Origin: Bacteroidales bacterium UBA6346
GTDB lineage: Bacteria > Bacteroidota > Bacteroidia > Bacteroidales > UBA932
Assembly: GCA_002438905.1 (NCBI GenBank)
Contig: DJSA01000036.1
Span: forward strand, 1-10,512
Reading direction: 5' to 3'
DNA length: 10,512 bases
Part shown: positions 7,581-10,512 of the stretch, one piece after another
How the letters are laid out: each line of letters starts with the position of its first letter
Position numbering within the stretch: the first letter of the stretch is position 1
Made by a program: the position numbers and the translations under genes
The notes under the pieces: model-generated
Database searches by the model: none
The model's input: only the letters and a program-made list of their open reading frames with translations
What the model was told of the DNA's origin: nothing

Positions 7581-8687
7581 ATGAAAAAACTGATTGCCCT
7601 GGCCATGTTTCTCCTCATAGTGGTGAGCAGAATATCCGTGTCGGCCCAGACAGCCAAACTGAGAATAGACTGGGACAACGACATCCGTGCGATAAGTCTG
7701 AACGACATTCCATCGTTCAAATGCGACTATGACGACTACCTTAGGTTTTCACCTGCCGCAGCGATGATTATGATGCGTGCCTGCGGTGTGGAGGGACGAA
7801 GCAAAGTTGGGGCAGAATGGCTCAGCGCAGAAGTTTTCTCCGCAGGAATCATGGTAGCAGCCGTCAATGGACTCAAGTACAGCGTGCGCAGGATGCGGCC
7901 TGATGGAAGCACACGCAATTCCTTCCCATCCGGACACACGGCAACCGCGTTCATGGGCGCGACAATGCTCCACAAGGAATATGGCTGGAGGTCGCCGTGG
8001 ATAAGTTTTGCAGGCTATGCGGCCGCAACCATAACCGGAGCGTCCAGGATAATGAACAATCAGCATTGGCATACGGATATTCTGGGCGGCGCAATCATAG
8101 GAGTCGGGGCAGTCGAGCTGGGCTATCTCATCAACGATGCCATATTTAAGAAGAAAAACATCTCGGACGGATGGGAGCCTATTGTTTTTGACGAGGATAA
8201 ATCATTGACTTACTATTCTTTGGAGGTACTGTGCGGTCACCGCTACGGGATAGGTGCCAGAGGCCGTCTCTCCGGCGGTCTTGCGGCAATCCAGGCGGAC
8301 ATTCCAGTCCACCCGAGAATATCCGCACGCATCCGACTCGGAATAAACTCCCTGCGTGACCGCGACACGGACTCCCGCACTGCCTCAGAACTCGGCCTCA
8401 CAAGCAATTTCTATGACTACCTTGCCGGTGCAGTCTTCAACTGGCCGTTCGCAAAGGTTCTCTATGCGGAAGCAAATGCCATGATAGGAGGCGGATACCG
8501 CAGTCCGCGCTGCCCAGAGGCAATGAAGCCGATAGTCAGCAGAGGCTACGGAGAGTTTCTCTGCGGTGGTTCCTTAGGCATTCGGCTCGGCACGAATTTC
8601 AGAGTGAAACTTCTCGCCGAATACGACCTCTTGCTTCCCATCAACCACTCCATTCTCCTCGCCTTAGGCACAAGTTTCTTTTGGTAG
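7581..8687 (+). CDS. PAP2-family phosphatase with C-terminal barrel-like domain
   Basis: The first half is a phosphatidic-acid-phosphatase type 2 domain with a complete active site: K-x6-RP at Lys99-Pro107, PSGH at 116-119 and SR-x5-H-x3-D at Ser155-Asp166. Enzymes of this family remove phosphate from lipid phosphates such as undecaprenyl pyrophosphate or lipid A. The start at 7581 gives a clear signal peptide (MKKLIALAMFLL, then SVSAQ as a likely cleavage site) and lies ten bases after rodA; an in-frame ATG at 7551 would overlap rodA by 20 bases and put ten polar residues before the signal. Residues from about 205 to 368 look like alternating beta strands (about eight can be marked) and the protein ends in the aromatic TSFFW, typical of outer-membrane barrels. 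Location at the end of the mre operon suggests a role in envelope lipid metabolism, but substrate and cellular site are not established. Related PAP2 proteins seem common in Bacteroidales. Confidence 0.85.
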   Translation: MKKLIALAMFLLIVVSRISVSAQTAKLRIDWDNDIRAISLNDIPSFKCDYDDYLRFSPAAAMIMMRACGVEGRSKVGAEWLSAEVFSAGIMVAAVNGLKYSVRRMRPDGSTRNSFPSGHTATAFMGATMLHKEYGWRSPWISFAGYAAATITGASRIMNNQHWHTDILGGAIIGVGAVELGYLINDAIFKKKNISDGWEPIVFDEDKSLTYYSLEVLCGHRYGIGARGRLSGGLAAIQADIPVHPRISARIRLGINSLRDRDTDSRTASELGLTSNFYDYLAGAVFNWPFAKVLYAEANAMIGGGYRSPRCPEAMKPIVSRGYGEFLCGGSLGIRLGTNFRVKLLAEYDLLLPINHSILLALGTSFFW

Positions 8688-8694
8688 GCCCCAA

Positions 8695-8720
8695 GCTCCG
8701 TTAACGTTAGTTGGCGGAGC
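8695..8720 (+). terminator. Stem-loop between convergent PAP2 and comF genes
   Basis: GCTCCG (8695-8700) pairs with CGGAGC (8715-8720). In the plus-strand RNA the stem continues inward with two G-U pairs and three Watson-Crick pairs (8701-8705 with 8710-8714), closing on a four-base loop GUUA for eleven pairs in total. On the minus strand the two wobbles become mismatches, so the structure favours plus-strand transcripts, eight bases after the PAP2 stop. No U-run follows, so it may act as an RNA 3'-end stabiliser or a factor-dependent stop rather than a classic intrinsic terminator. Confidence 0.5.
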
Positions 8721-8737
8721 GAGGCTGGCAAAATGCG

Positions 8738-9691
8738 TCAGACAAGGCCGAGCGTCGCAATGCTGATGCGGACTGAAGATCCGAAGAAATCGTGCAACGG
8801 CCGCCAGCAGTTGTAGAGTGTTGAACCTGTGGTGAAAACATCGTCAACGAGGAGTATATGTCTGATGGTCAAGGAATTTCGTTCTCCGGAAATCTTGTCT
8901 ATTGATAACGCGCCGTCAAGAGTTTCTGTTTTATTGAAGCGTCTGCGAAACCTCTTGCCCACCGCAAACGCACCGCTGACATTGCGTGCCTTCTCCTCGA
9001 TGCCGAGCTTTGTCTGGGTCGAAGTGCATCGCCGCCGCTCAAGAATGTCCGTCCTAAGACTTGCACCGAGTGATTTTGTCAGCTCCGAGGCAATTACCTC
9101 CGCCTGATTGTACCCTCTCCGAAGCCGTCTCGTCCAGTGAAGCGGTACCGGAATCACAGTGTCAACGTCCGAAAGCCACTCCACCGCAGCAGCCCGTTCG
9201 CCGAGCATCGCCGCGAAAAAACGCCCCTCGCGGATGTCTCGTGAATATTTCAGGCGATATGTTATATTCCTGTATCCTCCGGAATTCTCGACTTCTCCGT
9301 TTTTCAGAAAATCAAAAAGAGCAACGGCATGAACATATTTTGAGAAACACCCATCAGCCAGCTTGTCAGATCCCGAGGATATTGTTTCCGCATCCTCCGC
9401 TTTCGGGGACATTATCTCCGCATCCTCCGTTCCCGTGAATATGAGTTCGTCCGCCCCATCCGGCAGGCTCTCTTCCATCTCAAAAATCTCATGTCTTTCG
9501 ACAAGCGCGTTGAACCGCTCCGCCATCGGATTCCGGCGAACAAGCCAATTGTGAGTCAATGGCATATCCGCCAAACAGTTAAGGCAAATGTACCGCTCGT
9601 TGCGTCCCAGTTCCTCACCGCAAACGCAGCAAAGCCTCGGCAGGAACAGATCCGCCAAGGCCGTCAGTACATTTTTCGCCACCAAACTCAT
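8738..9691 (-). CDS. ComF family phosphoribosyltransferase-like protein
   Basis: ComF proteins join an N-terminal zinc-ribbon to a phosphoribosyltransferase fold and are needed for DNA uptake in some naturally competent bacteria; the reaction is not known. The zinc knuckles are CVCG (Cys21, Cys24) and CLNC (Cys36, Cys39). The block NPMAERF then begins the usual linker. The phosphoribosyltransferase half shows YRLKYSRD, VDTVIPVPLHWTRRLRRGYNQAEVIA, the RRCTSTQTKL motif and the PRPP loop LLVDDVFTTGSTL with Asp283 and Asp284. The protein has 317 residues against about 230-240 for most ComF proteins. About 54 of the extra residues (roughly 64-118) form an acidic insertion between the zinc-ribbon and the transferase fold, with a ten-residue repeat. 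A second, basic insertion lies at about 255-272. It is downstream of fabG on the same strand after a 166-base gap, so it may have its own promoter. Confidence 0.9.
   Translation of the reverse strand: MSLVAKNVLTALADLFLPRLCCVCGEELGRNERYICLNCLADMPLTHNWLVRRNPMAERFNALVERHEIFEMEESLPDGADELIFTGTEDAEIMSPKAEDAETISSGSDKLADGCFSKYVHAVALFDFLKNGEVENSGGYRNITYRLKYSRDIREGRFFAAMLGERAAAVEWLSDVDTVIPVPLHWTRRLRRGYNQAEVIASELTKSLGASLRTDILERRRCTSTQTKLGIEEKARNVSGAFAVGKRFRRRFNKTETLDGALSIDKISGERNSLTIRHILLVDDVFTTGSTLYNCWRPLHDFFGSSVRISIATLGLV
9375..9434. repeat. Two 30-base tandem repeats inside comF
   Basis: Bases 9375-9404 and 9405-9434 align without gaps at 23 of 30 positions, sharing the 13-base core TCCGCATCCTCCG; all seven differences are transitions. 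The unit length keeps frame and encodes the decapeptides TEDAEIMSPK and AEDAETISSG in ComF. A third, much weaker copy may follow at 9435-9464 (about 13 of 30 matches). The repeats account for part of the ComF insertion. Confidence 0.65.
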
Positions 9692-9746
9692 AAGCTACAA
9701 AGTGTTAGCCCAATAATCGTTTCGCATATAGCGACATTCTTACTCC

Positions 9747-9754
9747 GGGGGGGG
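9747..9754. repeat. Eight-base poly-G tract upstream of comF
   Basis: A run of eight G on the plus strand (C on the comF strand) lies 56-63 bases before the comF start codon. Homopolymer runs of this length can slip. A weak -7-like TATATGCG on the comF strand lies at 9730-9723, which would put the run close to the -33 region, but this promoter is not convincing. Confidence 0.6.
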
Positions 9755-9775
9755 TGATATGGATTTTGGAGGCAG

Positions 9776-9833
9776 ATTTTCTTGTTTTTGTGATGAGTTT
9801 AGTGGAGCTAAATGACGAACAAAACAAGGAAAT
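9776..9833. repeat. Nested inverted repeat between fabG and comF
   Basis: Bases 9776-9788 pair with 9821-9833 over 13 positions, 12 Watson-Crick and one G-T. The 32-base interior holds a second small hairpin, TTTAG (9798-9802) with CTAAA (9808-9812) around a five-base loop. The element starts 25 bases after the fabG stop. It could end or protect the fabG transcript, although on that strand the wobble becomes an A-C mismatch and no U-run follows. It could also belong to a plus-strand RNA, for which no gene is visible. Confidence 0.4.
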
Positions 9834-9857
9834 ATGACCCAAAAGACGCTCAAACCA

Positions 9858-10512
9858 TTAGCAATGCATTGCGCCGCAGACATCAATAACCTGCCCGCTC
9901 ACATACGAGGAAAGATCACTCGCTAGGAACAGCGCCACCTTGGCAACCTCCTCAGGAGTGCCTCCGCGACGCAGCGGGATAGTCTTCTCCCAGGCCTTGC
10001 GAACGTCCTCCGGCATAGCGGCCGTCATGTCGGAGATGATGAATCCCGGTGCTATGCAGTTAGCACGAATACCTCTCGGTCCCATCTCCTTAGCAATCGA
10101 CTTGGCAAGCCCTATCATGCCCGCCTTCGACGCGGAGTAGTTGCACTGCCCAGCATTTCCCGCCTCGCCTACCACCGAGGACATATTTATTATGCTTCCC
10201 CCGCGCTGAGCCATCATCACAGGGGTGCAGGCATGTATGTAGTTAAATGCAGACTTAAGGTTTACCGTCAGCACCGCATCCCACTGCGCCTCCGTCATCC
10301 GGAGCATGAGCCCGTCCTTCGTAATGCCGGCGTTGTTTACGAGGATGTCTATGCGCCCGAAATCCGCATGAACCTGCTTCACAACCTCGTGCGCCTGCTC
10401 AAAGTCGGCCGCATTCGAAGCGTAGGCCTTCACCTTCACACCGAATGCCTCAAGTTCAGCGACAGTCTGCTGCGCCGTCTCATTTATTATAAGGTCCGTG
10501 AACGCGATGTCA
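9858..10512 (-). CDS. fabG: 3-oxoacyl-[acyl-carrier-protein] reductase, 5' end outside window
   Basis: FabG reduces 3-oxoacyl-ACP with NADPH in the fatty-acid elongation cycle. The minus-strand frame stays open to the window edge, giving 217 residues before TAA at 9860-9858; an internal GTG at 10439 is not the start. About 30 residues are missing, including the TGxxxGIG dinucleotide loop that should lie just beyond base 10512. The visible part begins in the beta-2 strand (IAFTDL) and includes LVNNAGITKDG, the catalytic Ser in INMSSVVGEAG, the YxxxK pair in NYSASKAG (Tyr codon at 10139-10137, Lys at 10127-10125), IRANCIAPGFI and IPLRRGGTPEEVA. Together with the classic C-terminal ASDLSSYVSGQVIDV this supports FabG over other short-chain reductases. 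The tail reads VCGAMHC where many FabG proteins have a DGG motif; I believe this kind of tail occurs in Bacteroidales but cannot check. Confidence 0.9.
   Translation of the reverse strand, partial: DIAFTDLIINETAQQTVAELEAFGVKVKAYASNAADFEQAHEVVKQVHADFGRIDILVNNAGITKDGLMLRMTEAQWDAVLTVNLKSAFNYIHACTPVMMAQRGGSIINMSSVVGEAGNAGQCNYSASKAGMIGLAKSIAKEMGPRGIRANCIAPGFIISDMTAAMPEDVRKAWEKTIPLRRGGTPEEVAKVALFLASDLSSYVSGQVIDVCGAMHC

Noticed and set aside
9862..9873. Twelve-base palindrome GCAATGCATTGC
   Set aside because: It lies in the last codons of fabG and its bases are explained by the encoded residues; no second copy was seen.
1..10512. CRISPR array, tRNA or rRNA gene, insertion sequence, prophage or toxin-antitoxin module
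   Set aside because: No regularly spaced repeats, cloverleaf-like or rRNA-like stretches, transposase or integrase motifs, or paired small genes were recognised by eye on either strand.

Overview
The window looks like a chromosomal core region from a member of the Bacteroidota, most likely the order Bacteroidales. The evidence is the protein style of every gene (an AAA-ATPase-like/PD-(D/E)XK protein tail, an Lrp of the Bacteroides type, a long RodA, a PAP2 protein with a barrel-like tail), candidate promoters of the TAnnTTTG type, and mostly absent Shine-Dalgarno sequences. Base composition is moderately GC-rich. I cannot place it to family.

Layout. Bases 1-260 hold the 3' end of a PD-(D/E)XK nuclease-family gene. 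An Lrp/AsnC regulator follows (418-915, +), preceded by two tandem inverted repeats that may be its operator. ispD (991-1704, -) converges on it and diverges from a large plus-strand operon. That operon is the elongasome cluster mreB-mreC-mreD-mrdA(PBP2)-rodA (1873-7570), with gaps of 9, 1, 4 and 2 bases. A PAP2 phosphatase gene (7581-8687) is attached directly to its end. A hairpin at 8695-8720 separates it from two minus-strand genes: comF (8738-9691) and the 3' part of fabG (9858 to beyond the window edge).

How the genes fit together. MreB filaments with MreC and MreD position RodA (glycan polymerase) and PBP2 (transpeptidase), which build the side-wall peptidoglycan. RodA releases undecaprenyl pyrophosphate. 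The PAP2 enzyme at the operon end has all three phosphatase motifs and could act in lipid-carrier recycling or lipid A trimming, but its barrel-like C-terminal half suggests an outer-membrane location and leaves the substrate open. IspD, transcribed away from the same intergenic region, makes isoprenoid precursors that also feed the undecaprenyl carrier. FabG belongs to fatty-acid synthesis.

No mobile element, CRISPR array, RNA gene or clearly novel system was seen. The points most worth a second look are the PAP2-barrel fusion, the paired dyads before lrp, the dyad just before mreB, the acidic repeat-bearing insertion in ComF, and the structured, poly-G-bearing gap between fabG and comF. No gene-free stretch exceeds 300 bases.
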